Shown here one piece after another: positions 33,531 to 44,070 of a stretch of DNA of 64,000 nucleotides (within the stretch, counting starts at the first letter, position 1; each line of letters starts with the position of its first letter). The DNA comes from Conoideocrella luteorostrata (Eukaryota > Ascomycota > Sordariomycetes > Hypocreales > Clavicipitaceae): the NCBI GenBank assembly GCA_032433595.1, contig JASWJB010000240.1, positions 1 to 64,000 of the forward strand, in the 5' to 3' direction. The position numbers were made by a program, and so were the translations under genes. The notes below the pieces were generated by a model that had not been told where the DNA came from, made no database searches, and saw only the letters and a list, made by a program, of their open reading frames with translations.

Positions 33531-35367
33531 GGGGGTCGCAGGTGTACCTAAGCACAACGTAAGGCATTAGTTTGTCTGCGGTTTCGCCAAGCTTGCGCGA
33601 CACCGTGATACACAACATGTAACCCACTGAACACGGCCCAATGCCCAAGACCATATTGCAAGCTAGCCGGAGGTACGGATAAACATACCTGGAACGGGAG
33701 AAAGGGGAGCTTTGTGGGCTTTGTTGGCCTTTTGGGGATGAATTTCAAGAAAGTTGCCTGATCTCTGTTCACTCAAAGTCTGAGAGCCGGCCGAGGAGCG
33801 GCGTCGGTGGTGAGATACCACGGGCCGGTCGTTAACGGAGCTCGAGGAGCCGGCTGCCGGCTTTGGAGAAGCCAGCTTGACTGTTGTATGATTTGGTTTC
33901 GGATATGTTGTGGTCGACTGGGATGATTCGCAGAATGTGGACGGACTGCCGGGATCAGAGCCGTACGACGTGGTGCATTTGATGATGATGACGACGACGG
34001 TTCGAATAGCCCAATACTCAAGTCAACGCTGGAGCAAAGCAAACAGAGGCGATGTGGTCCTCGTCGCCGTGTTTTCAACTTCCGTGTCCCTTGCTCTCAA
34101 GGGGTTATCGCGCAGGAGGTGAGTAAGGCAACCGGCCGTCTCTCTTTCTCGCTCGATGTCGCAGAAAAAAACGTGGAGCAAGCTGCCAATGTATAGCAGG
34201 GCGAAGCGACCAGACAATTTCGGGTTTGCGGCGGCGGCTGGGCTAAGACACTTGAATGTCAAGCACGTACAGGAATCTGTGTCAAAGCACCCAAAAGCGA
34301 GCGTCGCAGTCGTACCACGGAAGACAGAGCAGCTGTTCGCAGGGCAACCCTCTTTCTTTCTTTTTTTTTTCCTTCCCTTTCCTGTAGTACGACGAGGATA
34401 CCAGAGGGTTTCGTCGCTTTGGCTCTTTCTGCAGGTGAAGGCGAGGGTGACGCTGGCTGACACGAAAGATTGAATTAAACGAGCCTGGGCGAGAAAAGTG
34501 GCTTGGATTGAATTGGAGCCGGCAGGCGCTGTGGTTGGCCGGGTTGGCTAGATTGGCAGGGTACCATGCGCAAGTTGGAGCGCCCGTACTATAATTTTAC
34601 TCGTGTACGGAGTACTTATTAGTACAAACCATAATATTGGATGGACTCCATCATCACGCTAGAGCCACCCGGGGACACGACGCCGGACTCTTTTTGGGAG
34701 GGTTGCACACCAGGAGTACAGAGTACCTACCCAGGTATATGCTGTAGCTACTATGTATGTAGTCGCCCACAGGGGAGTAGCGCAGTCGGTACTTCTGCAG
34801 TGCGCGCGGTGCCAGATGCACATTTGGCACTTTCGTATCCGCTTGGGCACGGGTTGGCCATCTTGTGGCAAGCAATGGCCCGCCGTTGCCTATTGTGTCG
34901 CGATGCCGTAGACGCGGCCAGCAACAAGCAATTGATGGGCAGCTGAGAAGATGAGGGAGGGGAGCTCACAGAATGCACCCAGGAAGCAACGTGCCTGCCG
35001 TGCCCATGGGGTTGTCTGGCTCTCTACTAGCACCTAAGAGTAGGTAGTTGGTTAGTCGCAGCACGGAGCACGGAGTATGATCATATTGTTGGAATCAGCG
35101 TAGGGATAGTTACTGGTATTACCAGACTTGGCCCTGCTGTGCTCCCATATAATCTCACACATGGCATAAGTACTCCGTACAAGCATTGCATTTACAATGC
35201 GATGCAGCCAAAGGCACTCCGTAATTAAGGGTTTCCATTCTCCTTATCAAGACCCTCACCTAGCATCATCCCAGCGGCCCGCCCTCGTGATGGAACTGGG
35301 TTAGCAGGCGCCACTATAGAAAAATAATGCTCTTCTCTACGGAGTACGAAAAAACTAACTCGTTAGT

Positions 35368-35393
35368 AAGTACTCCGTACTCCGTAGTACGGA
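35368..35393. repeat. TACTCCG element, paired with inverted copy
   Basis: AGTACTCCGTACTCCGTAGTACGG, two direct units then an inverted TACGG end. Confidence 0.75.
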
Positions 35394-36283
35394 AAAGAAA
35401 GCCAGTTGCTCCGCACTCTGTAGTCTACAACAATATTGCGCCGCGTCTTATGCGATGCGATGCGGCCGCCACTAGGGACAGGGTTTGTAGATTGCAGTGG
35501 AATCCCGAGAGAGAAATATTACGCCGGGCCAAGAGACTAGAGGGCCAGGAGCATGCCTCAGGTTGAGGGGTTGAGAGGAGGAGTTGAAGACACGTCGACA
35601 AGATAGCCGTGCTTGCCGTGCCTTTATCCCGATTTAACCGTGTTGGTATTCTATGTAGTCTTGTATCAGACTAGTAAAAAACTACTATTGTAGGTATTGG
35701 CAAGAGCGGCCTTCAAGCACCACCAAGCGGCACTACGGTGTTGTGTGGAGTGTGCGACTTGGTGGCTCCATAAATTTCGTGTACCTGGTACCCACCCACC
35801 CCACCACAGCACTCTTATCACTCGTGTGCATTATGTCACCTTTCCCATCCGTACCAAACTAACAAAAAAAAAAAAAAGAGAGAGAAAATAAGTTCAATAA
35901 CGTAATTAGAGTAACGAAAATAAAATAAAATAAAAATAAAAATAAAACAGCATGCTTACGGCAGGCAGTCGGTTCGAATATTATACACGCCGCGTGCAAC
36001 TTCGAACACGACGCCTCTCCGACCCGGACATATCAAAGTCATGTGTAATCCCGCAGCTGGACATGGCCAAATTTCTTGGCACCAACAAGGTGTGGTGGAT
36101 AGGTAATTCCATTCCAGTCTCCGCGGCCACTTTGGTTGCGCAAATAAGTGGCCATGGAGGGATGCCAAGGCGTCAGGGCTACACGGCTACATAAGATACC
36201 TAGCCACATCTAGTACGGAGTAGGTACTAGTAGCACCAGACCAAAACGGGCACTAGCTTTTGTCCTCATGCGAAGCACACTCT

Positions 36284-36303
36284 TCTACGGAGTACGGAGT
36301 ACA
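36284..36303. repeat. TACGGAG element, two tandem copies
   Basis: CTACGGAGTACGGAGTACAC within a gene-poor spacer. Confidence 0.75.
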
Positions 36304-36784
36304 CGTAAGGCAAACTTGTTGACCCTTTATTTTGTTTGTGAGCAATCTCCTCAGTAATTCCGCTGCAGCTACGGAGTAGTCATTGTATGTATCAACAGTG
36401 CTTCTGTTGAGGGAAGCGGGCCCGCCAAAAATCGCGTGGCAATACCTTGCTGACCTCACTCTTGGGTTGCATACCCATGCGTATTATCATATTCCGTAGA
36501 TGGTCAGCAGTCAAGTCAACAACAAAGGCGGATATATCATACAAACTCTTTTGAATCGGCCCCTGGCTCTCGGCCTCAAGACCCGGGCTAGCCATCTGCG
36601 AGCAATATCGCACCATGGTAGCACCTCATTCAGACAAACTATTACCAAAACGGGGTTAAATTGGAGTCGTTGGCTGGAGCAGTAGCTGATTGATCCAGTT
36701 GGGCAAACCTTGCAGCATGATTGATTGATTGGACCTGTCTGCCAGAGCGACCGGACTGATTTACCCGGTGTGCCATATATACAA

Positions 36785-36800
36785 TACTCCGTACTCCGTA
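36785..36800. repeat. TACTCCG element, two tandem copies
   Basis: ATACTCCGTACTCCGTAG in the same gene-poor spacer, about 500 bases from the previous copy and in inverted orientation to it. Confidence 0.75.
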
Positions 36801-38194
36801 GACAGGAGGTTGGATCATCACATCAGGCTCTCACCATAGAATCACACCTTTAACGTGCTCTAGTACGCGCTGCAGGCATCTAGCCGACAATGTACCTAAC
36901 AGTTACATATCATTCAGATACGCCGACGGCATCTGAACATGGCAACAGCCAACATACTCTGTAGGCAATGGGTGCCTTTTCTTTCGACAGCCCATGTCAC
37001 CAACCTCATAAGCTGCGGGCCGCCTTTGACACATTGCACAGCAACTTAATCCGTACCAAGCTAGGCTTCAATCTGTCTAAAACGTGTGGACATGACGTGA
37101 CGACGCCTCATACATGTGTGCCCCTACTGGCTTGGAACCCGAGCTATAAATGATCTGATGAGGTTAGTGCATGTACTAAGAGACGACTCGAATCTGAATG
37201 CCTACGAACTCTTCTTTCATCGAGTCTAGCACCTGGCACGGCACGACCACCATGAACTATGGTTCATGCGCAGGCAGGCAACGACGCTCGTTTCAGATAT
37301 GCTGAAATGCGTAACCATACGCTCTACAGTCAACAATAGTAGTTTGGGGCTCACCAGAGGGGCTCCACCAGTGCCAGTCAATCAGTCGATCAGCCAATCA
37401 GGCAGCCAGAAGCCCTACAGAGCTGGCGCATAGCGACAACCAATGAACACGCAGGATCAACGGCTCTAAGCGCCTTCATTAGACCAGCATCTCAACTTCA
37501 ACCACACAAAGCCTGCAATGGCATTTAGACGCCGGCCATGATGCGATGCAGGAGCGGAAGCGCCTTGATGGGACTGATTGGCTCTCTTTATTTAGTAGCA
37601 TGATACAGAGTACTGTATGAGGCCTGGGTTTTGCCACAGAAATCAATGTATTGTTTTGAATTGCCCAACCAACTGTGGCAAATGGCCTGACCTAGTACGG
37701 AGCGCGGCTCCCCCCGTTTGGGCTCTGATTTGATGTTTGTGTTTCCCACCATGCTATTGTCCAGCTACAATACAATAGTATTTCTTCCTTCTCTTTGCAT
37801 TCACGCTCAAGCTAACATTCACGTCCATACCGCGAATTGTTTCGCCTTCGTTTGAGCCTTGGCTCTCGACTTTCTTTACTGCATCTTGTCTCTCATTTAC
37901 CCATACATGGCTGGTCTCTTAATCGTTCTATTTACTCATTTCAAACCTCGGACATCTCTGTCGTTCCTTCAAACACTCGAACTTTCCGCCTTGAAATTGA
38001 GCATCGGCTTCTTTCCGATCTCATATTGTCTATTGTTTTTCATTGTAATACTCGAATCATTCGCATAGCCGTCTTTACTTGCGCGATTCGAACTGCTCGG
38101 GTTCAGCATTGCGGACGCCTCTTTCTCGCCTTGCAGCATCTCCTGGGAAGTCACTTCTCACGTCACGATCGAGTCATTGATACGGCTCCGTAAA

Positions 38195-38274
38195 ATTTTT
38201 CTGTCTTTCTGTCTGTCTTTCTTTCTTTCTTTTCTTTTTGGAAAAAAGAAAAACGAACGATATATATATACAAC
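38195..38274 (+). promoter_or_regulatory. C/T-rich and TATATATATA leader before the 1026-residue protein
   Basis: A run of TTTCT/TGTCTTTC units at about 38199-38240 is followed by an A-rich patch and TATATATATA at 38261-38270, four bases before the ATG. C/T tracts are common near fungal transcription starts; the TA repeat is too close to the ATG to be a TATA box and more likely lies in the leader. Confidence 0.35.
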
Positions 38275-41200
38275 ATGGCCGCCCCGCCCACCGATAAGAA
38301 TGCCTATCTGACGGTCACGAATAGCGGCAAAGACATGGATGAGTGGGAAGAATGGGAAGATGACGAGGTCATCACCCCAATTGATGCAGGGGAGCAAATT
38401 CAAATTTGCCAACAGACTGGACCATCTCAAAGCCGAAATACCAAGTCTGCCAACCCAAGAGCTTCTAGGGTCTCAACCGCCAAGGTTCGACGAGTTAAAT
38501 CCCGACAGAGGCAGAAGGCTCAAAATGCAAAAGCAGGAATTAGACTTATCACTGATATGTCTGCCTTTCGACGGAACAACCATGTGGCGAATTATATGCG
38601 AAGTTCCAATGAAAGAAGCGGCAAGTTTGTTGATGCTGCTGCTCTGAGAGCGTTGGAAGGCGAGCCGAATTCTGCATCTGTAGGGAGCTGGAACTGGTTG
38701 AAGAAGAGGGGTAACGGCAATGGCAACAATGGCAACAATGGCAAGAACCCTGATTCTGCTACGTCAACGCGGGAGCACCGAGCCAAGGACCAAGAGTTAT
38801 CTCCTGAAGACAGGCCTATTGTTATTGGGATTTCCTTGGTGTCCTCGGATATGGAAGGACGGGAAATCAGCCCGCAGACCGCAATAGTTGGGAACCCAGC
38901 ATCCTTCCCAGAAGTAGAGACTGAGAAGAACGCTTTACCAAACGGCCCAAGTGGCACTGCCAACACCACCACCAACGTACTAAACTCCGTATGGTCTCCC
39001 GACACCCCAGATACATCGTTTTCCTTTAGTCCCAGCCGAATAGCTTCTAGCGTGTATTCACAGGCCCCCATGCCTAGAAACGTCACCAAGGAGCGAGTAC
39101 TGCCTCCTGTCCCGGCTGTGCCTGACAGCTACAAGAAGACGTCGAGCCACAAGAAAGTCCTCAGTCTTGAGCTGAGTAAAAGCCCACAGGAGGAGTCCGA
39201 AAGTGGCACGCCCTGCACTTTATTTGAAGAAGATGGGGATCCCAGTCCGCAGAGAGTCACAAAAACCAAAGGCCTTGCTCTCAGTCCGGACAGCGCGGGA
39301 TCGAGATCTCATGGTTGGTGGGACCATGTTGTTACGCCTTTTGTTGATAGGAGGATGTCCTTCTCGAGCCGTAAACAACGGTTAGAATCACCGAAGGAGC
39401 AGGCACGAAACGAGCCACGGACGCGCGATGACACCACGGAAAAATCGACAATTTCTCCCAAGATCACCCCTGTTCCGGTTCAAGCGCCAATTGTTCGAGC
39501 TCCAACACCACGAAGAACTCCGCCGCCACGCTCTGATATCAAACAACAGGAGAAGCAACAAATCCCATCTGTCAAAGTGATGCCTACCCCTACAGCTACC
39601 GCAGCTGCAGCTGGAAGAGACGCACCAACGCCCCGAATTGTCGTTACTCGCGACTCTGTCAGCGCGTCGGACTGCCCGCCGCCGTACTCACCACCCAAGA
39701 AACGAGACGGAAAGCCTATTCGGTACCGTGCCGTTTTCCCAGCCGGCCATCCATTATACTCACAGTTTCCCCCTTCTCCCAGACCCGCTTCCCCAGGCTT
39801 GGCTGCCACGATGACCTCACAAAGTGGAGCTCAGGAAGTTGCTGATCACACCCCAGCTCTTCTACGAACGCAAACACCACCGATGAGAAGTGAACCGCTT
39901 CCTGCACGACCAGTGGGAACATTCCTTCCACCAGAACACGCTTACCCAGCTGTTGGTAGCAGGCACAAGGTTGAGCGTCAGCGACGTCGGCACGAGAAAG
40001 AAGATGTCCTTGCTCGACGAGCGGGTGGGTTTTGCAGAGGTCGTGGCTGTATACCATCCAAAGGGTGCTTTGGACGTACTGGACGAGAGGGCCGCAAGCG
40101 GAGGCGGGTCTGGATGGCCATTTGGGGTGGAATCATCGCTTTGATACTGCTCATCATCTTGCTAGCTGTACTGCTTACTCGCCATCACAATCCGGCAGAG
40201 GTGCCGTCTATCTGGGTCAACCTGACAGATTTCCCCCCAATGCCCACTGGGGTGTTGACCGTGGTTGGGCCGGACAACACAGCTGCCAAATCTGGTTGTA
40301 CGGAGCCTTCTGCTCTGTGGAGTTGCTCTCTGCCCAAGGACCAGCACGCATCTGTTGCTCCATATAAGCCGAATCAACCAACCCTGATTATGCAGATACA
40401 GTGGGATAACGATACCCGCCGGTCATGGAATGTCCCCGGCGGAGATCCTCCACCGTCTGCAACGCGTAGAGCTCTCGGAGCCGCCACTTATGCTCTGAGC
40501 GCCCTGAAGCGAGCGCAGTCGACAATCACGCAGTTTGCGCCGAACCCGAGTCCGCCCAAGTTCAAGGAGATGTGGTTTTTGGGCCAAACAACGGATGACA
40601 TCAAATCTGATCAAAAGGCGGGAGAGCCAACGCCATTCTACATCAGTCTTCTTAGATCGGTGAACGACACGGTGCCTACACCTCGTGGTCTCGCCCGCAG
40701 AGAAAGCAGTCCGGATATTGGAAACGACACATTCAAAAACCTAGTCCCGCCTCCGGACGTAGAAGCAGACGGCACCTCCGTGCCGGCAGTGATGATGCCC
40801 AACCCTGTCCAGCAGCCCATACGGCTGTTTGATCGAGGCCTGCCTACGGAACACTACGGCTTCTACACATACTTCAAAAGAACCATCTTTCTCAAGTCGG
40901 TCACCATTGAAAACCAGACACAAGACACCACCCCGCTGGACAAAGACGGGGGCTGTCGCAAAACAGAGGCCTCTCATCTGGTCACATGGGGCGAAACACG
41001 ACTACACGTGCAGATATGGACTCGGGTTTTGGAAAGAAACACATCGTCTCTGCTCAAGTCAGAGGCTGGCAATGGGATCAGCAGCGGCGCAGGGCAGCTC
41101 ATCCGTCCTGGGACCATGCCGTACCCCGTAACAGTCACGCAGGATACGCATGGCGGAGATCCAGACAAGAAGCTGGTCTGGGATCGACCGATCAATGATC

Positions 41201-41355
41201 GATTGCAGGTACAAAAGGACACGGCTCAGGCGTTGATTAACAACATAGGCATAGGGGGTACGTGGATCAACCGCAGAAACGGCGGGGATGCGAAGTTTGG
41301 GGGATTTGACGGAGGCACTGGAGGGTGTAAGTGCGAGTGGGTCAACTGGGTGTAG
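38275..41355 (+). CDS. large single-pass membrane protein, conserved hypothetical
   Basis: A single exon encodes 1026 residues. Residues 1-600 are polar, Pro/Ser-rich and probably disordered, with an acidic DEWEEWEDDEVITPID stretch near the start. A cluster of basic residues (GREGRKRRRVW) precedes one membrane helix at about 613-636 (AIWGGIIALILLIILLAVLL), so the N-terminus should face the cytosol and the last ~390 residues the outside or lumen. The outer part has several N-glycosylation sites (NLT, NDT, NTS) and conserved-looking Cys and Trp, starting PSIWVNLTDFPPMPTGVLTV and ending in CKCEWVNWV. I recall relatives in filamentous ascomycetes annotated as glycoprotease family proteins, probably through confusion with the neighbouring QRI7-type gene; no glycoprotease motif is present here. 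Function is unknown. Confidence 0.85.
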   Translation: MAAPPTDKNAYLTVTNSGKDMDEWEEWEDDEVITPIDAGEQIQICQQTGPSQSRNTKSANPRASRVSTAKVRRVKSRQRQKAQNAKAGIRLITDMSAFRRNNHVANYMRSSNERSGKFVDAAALRALEGEPNSASVGSWNWLKKRGNGNGNNGNNGKNPDSATSTREHRAKDQELSPEDRPIVIGISLVSSDMEGREISPQTAIVGNPASFPEVETEKNALPNGPSGTANTTTNVLNSVWSPDTPDTSFSFSPSRIASSVYSQAPMPRNVTKERVLPPVPAVPDSYKKTSSHKKVLSLELSKSPQEESESGTPCTLFEEDGDPSPQRVTKTKGLALSPDSAGSRSHGWWDHVVTPFVDRRMSFSSRKQRLESPKEQARNEPRTRDDTTEKSTISPKITPVPVQAPIVRAPTPRRTPPPRSDIKQQEKQQIPSVKVMPTPTATAAAAGRDAPTPRIVVTRDSVSASDCPPPYSPPKKRDGKPIRYRAVFPAGHPLYSQFPPSPRPASPGLAATMTSQSGAQEVADHTPALLRTQTPPMRSEPLPARPVGTFLPPEHAYPAVGSRHKVERQRRRHEKEDVLARRAGGFCRGRGCIPSKGCFGRTGREGRKRRRVWMAIWGGIIALILLIILLAVLLTRHHNPAEVPSIWVNLTDFPPMPTGVLTVVGPDNTAAKSGCTEPSALWSCSLPKDQHASVAPYKPNQPTLIMQIQWDNDTRRSWNVPGGDPPPSATRRALGAATYALSALKRAQSTITQFAPNPSPPKFKEMWFLGQTTDDIKSDQKAGEPTPFYISLLRSVNDTVPTPRGLARRESSPDIGNDTFKNLVPPPDVEADGTSVPAVMMPNPVQQPIRLFDRGLPTEHYGFYTYFKRTIFLKSVTIENQTQDTTPLDKDGGCRKTEASHLVTWGETRLHVQIWTRVLERNTSSLLKSEAGNGISSGAGQLIRPGTMPYPVTVTQDTHGGDPDKKLVWDRPINDRLQVQKDTAQALINNIGIGGTWINRRNGGDAKFGGFDGGTGGCKCEWVNWV

Positions 41356-42362
41356 GATAATGGACTTGACAAGCTTCCTTTTTTGTTTGGCATATCATGA
41401 TGGCATGCAGGACGAACAGACTATGGGGGGGTGACGGGGGGCAAAACTTAGCAACATGACTGGATAAGGAGGCATCTTTGGCATTATTCACATGTAGCAT
41501 ATCTATTACACTCAGTGAAGGAGTTCAAAAGAGTGATCAGTGCAATGCGATTCAATATAATTGAAATCGCTTCTGGCCGTTATCGCTGGGACTATGCTGG
41601 TTCTGCTAGGCAACGTGTAAATTTTCGAGGTGGATATACGCACATCTATCTACGCGGTAACACCAAGCACGGAATACTCGATCCCCTCTGCACTTCTGTT
41701 AAATAAATACAGCATCGGCCAGTGGCTACCACGCGTAATGCTCGCGTCGGAAGGGATGCGGGCCGTAACTCTTGAGCGCCACGAACAGTAGAGATGCTGA
41801 GCCTGTCTAGAGGGATCCCATGAGGACATACTCCTTACTCCGTATGTACGAACAGTAAACAAAAGAGATGGACGAACAGCCCGGGGTGTCGGATTTGATG
41901 GAGCAACGAAGCAGCCAAATTCTGTGTGGATTGAAGGTCTACTCCGTATGTTAATGACCTGCACCACTGTAGGTATGTGAGCGGAGCCAGTGCTCTAGCA
42001 TACCCTCAACACTTGACTTGTTGTGGTCGAAGGATAAGCCCTTGCGGGGGATCAAATTGCAATGAACGCCTTTTTTTGTATCGATCGGTGATGATGCTAG
42101 TTATCCAATCAGATCCTTGAATGTGTACCTTTGCAAGACTCCCCACAGCGGCCCGCTCCCAATGAAATGTGGAGACCCTCAACTCCAACTTATTTTCAGA
42201 GTGTGTCCGCAGTTCATCCTCCAAAGGTCACCAGCATTTTAACCACTATACCACGGAGTAACCGATAGCTACTCCATCCGGACAGACAGGGAAGGGCTGG
42301 GAAGCAAGCAAGCAAGCTCCATTAGCGCCGGGCCATTTCGACATGTCCGCCATCGAAACCAA
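41356..42362. other. spacer between membrane protein gene and QRI7
   Basis: It holds the 3' region of the upstream gene, a TACTCCGTATG copy near 41833-41842 and again at 41940, and a tRNA-like fragment at 42231-42257 (minus). The right end is the QRI7 promoter. Confidence 0.45.
42197..42262 (-). pseudogene. tRNA-like 5' half (box A) fragment
   Basis: On the minus strand 42257-42231 reads TCCGTGGTATAGTGGTTAAAATGCTGG, which has the D-arm and box A form of a eukaryotic tRNA and looks like the first part of a fungal glutamine tRNA. The sequence after it does not give an anticodon arm, a box B (GGTTCGANTCC) or a matching 3' acceptor strand. It is therefore a fragment or decayed copy, not a working gene. 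Confidence 0.4.
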
Positions 42363-43736
42363 ATGCTGCGTCCACTATACTGCCCCCCCGGGGCGCTCCT
42401 CCGACAACCTCCCAACAAGCGCACGTTGCTGACCCTCGCCATCGAATCCTCCTGCGACGACACGGCCGTCGCGATCCTCTCCCGCACGCCGGCCCGGACA
42501 CAGCTCCTCTTCAATGAGCGCATCTCATCCGACAACCGGGCCTTCAGAGGCGTCCACCCCGTGATAACCGTCCAGGGGCACAATTCGTCCCTCGCGCCGC
42601 TCGTGCAAAGGGCCCTCCTTGCCCTTCCCGAGCAGCCCGCTTCGTCCTCTGCCGCCAATGGACGCCTCCAGCAAAAGCTGGACTTTGTTTCCGTCACAAG
42701 AGGGCCTGGCATCATGGCCAATCTAGCAGTCGGGTTGAACATGGCTAAGGGCCTGGCCGTGGCGTGGGATGTGCCCCTCCTGGCTGTTCACCACATGCAA
42801 GCCCATGCCTTGACGCCGAGACTCGTTCGCGCCCTGGGCATGGGCATGGACATGGACATAGACATGAATATCGGGCATCATGGTGACCGTGGCCACGGCG
42901 CAGATGTTGCTGCGAAACACTCTCCCGAGGGCCCAAAGTTTCCGTTTCTTACGCTCCTTGTCTCTGGGGGCCACACCCAACTCGTACATTCGGCCGGCCT
43001 GACGAACCACCGCATCATAGCCAACACCGGCGACATCGCCATCGGGAACCTCCTCGACCAGACCGCCCGCGTCATCCTACCCCCCGAGATCCTCAACTCC
43101 AGCCCGGACGTCATGTACGGCCGTCTCCTCGAGACGTTCGCCTTCCCCGACGCCTCCCCCTCAGAATACGCAGCGTTCTTCCGCCCGGCCACCTCGCGCC
43201 TCGACGAGATAAACCCCCAGCCTACCTCCCACTCCTGGACCATCCCCCTCCCCTTCCGCAATACCCGCCGCCTAGCATACTCCTTCTCCTCCATCCACAC
43301 ACAGGTGCATCGCATCGCCGCCGCCAACCCCGCCATGGACATGCACGAACGGCGCTCCCTGGCAAGACACACCATGCGCGCAGCGTTCCAGCACCTTGCT
43401 TCGCGGCTGATCCTCGCCCTGCAAGACAAGCCCGAGCTGCTGCAAGACGCAGGAGCCACGCCCACGCTCGTCGTGGCGGGTGGAGTAGCATCCAACAAGT
43501 TTCTAATGCATGTGTTGCGAGAGACTCTCCGGGCGAGAGGATTCCCTAACATGCGAATTATAGCTCCGCCGGTGGGGTTCTGTACCGATAACGCCGCCAT
43601 GATTGCTTGGACTGGCATGGAAATGTTTGAGGCTGGTTGGCGTTCGGAGTTGGGTGTTCGGCCTGTGGGGAGGTGGCCCATGGAGGTGGACGGGGGAGAT
43701 GGGATTTTGGGCATGGACGGGTGGTTGAGGATGTGA
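42363..43736 (+). CDS. QRI7: mitochondrial tRNA N6-threonylcarbamoyladenosine transferase (Kae1/TsaD/Qri7 family)
   Basis: A single exon encodes 457 residues. The ASKHA fold starts TLLTLAIESSCDDTAVAIL at about 22-39. The metal-binding motif HMQAH is at 144-148, followed by FLTLLVSGGHTQL, then DIAIGNLLDQTAR and VVAGGVASNKFL, with FCTDNAAMIAWTG near the end, all family signatures. The Arg-rich start MLRPLYCPP... suits a mitochondrial presequence, so this is the Qri7/OSGEPL1 branch and not the cytosolic Kae1 of KEOPS. It transfers the threonylcarbamoyl group to A37 of ANN-decoding tRNAs. An insertion after residue 155 is a run of Gly-Met-Asp (GMGMDMDIDMNIGHHGDRGHG), an unusual low-complexity loop. 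Confidence 0.94.
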   Translation: MLRPLYCPPGALLRQPPNKRTLLTLAIESSCDDTAVAILSRTPARTQLLFNERISSDNRAFRGVHPVITVQGHNSSLAPLVQRALLALPEQPASSSAANGRLQQKLDFVSVTRGPGIMANLAVGLNMAKGLAVAWDVPLLAVHHMQAHALTPRLVRALGMGMDMDIDMNIGHHGDRGHGADVAAKHSPEGPKFPFLTLLVSGGHTQLVHSAGLTNHRIIANTGDIAIGNLLDQTARVILPPEILNSSPDVMYGRLLETFAFPDASPSEYAAFFRPATSRLDEINPQPTSHSWTIPLPFRNTRRLAYSFSSIHTQVHRIAAANPAMDMHERRSLARHTMRAAFQHLASRLILALQDKPELLQDAGATPTLVVAGGVASNKFLMHVLRETLRARGFPNMRIIAPPVGFCTDNAAMIAWTGMEMFEAGWRSELGVRPVGRWPMEVDGGDGILGMDGWLRM

Positions 43737-44070
43737 TTGCTGAGAGGGTAGGTGGGATGAATTATGGGATATGAATATGAATGATTATTTGTACCATCTC
43801 TTTGTATTATAGCTGTAGAAACTTTTGTACATCTTGCGGACGGCAATATTATACAGATAGATGGCTGGGACTGGACGGGACGGGACGGGATCGTAATGAA
43901 TCCACAGTAGACATGGCATAATGCATAGATTCAAGCATACAACAAAGAAGCGATTTCATGTTTGGAAGGAGAAAATCTTATATTTTATCTTGTTATTGTA
44001 CAAGTTACATAGGTGCCAGCCAAAAGACTGTCTATCTTCTACTCTGCACAAAACAGCACCAAGCCACGAA
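43737..44070. other. tail-to-tail spacer between QRI7 and proteasome beta-5
   Basis: Convergent 3' regions, with GGGAC repeats near 43868-43890. No gene seen. Confidence 0.45.

Larger units (their letters stand above)
33531..38274. other. 4.7-kb gene-poor stretch
   Basis: The left end holds the upstream region of the GT34 gene, with a coding-like but ATG-less frame at 33689-34022 (minus). Repeated TACGGAGTA elements occur at 34607-34617, 35339-35350, 35368-35393, 36284-36303 and 36785-36800. AT-rich low-complexity DNA (AATAAAATAAAATAAAAATAAAAAT) is at about 35915-35947. The right ~450 bases are C/T-rich 5' region of the next plus-strand gene. No RNA gene or supported coding frame seen. Confidence 0.4.

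Noticed and set aside
38275..41355. Calling the 1026-residue protein a glycoprotease
   Set aside because: The HMQAH and ASKHA motifs are in the separate downstream gene at 42363-43736; this protein shows only a disordered region, one membrane helix and an outer domain.
42878..43846. 322-codon open frame antisense to QRI7
   Set aside because: It lies opposite a well-supported enzyme whose G/C-ending codons keep the reverse frame open; the translated sequence is Arg/Ser-rich and matches nothing.
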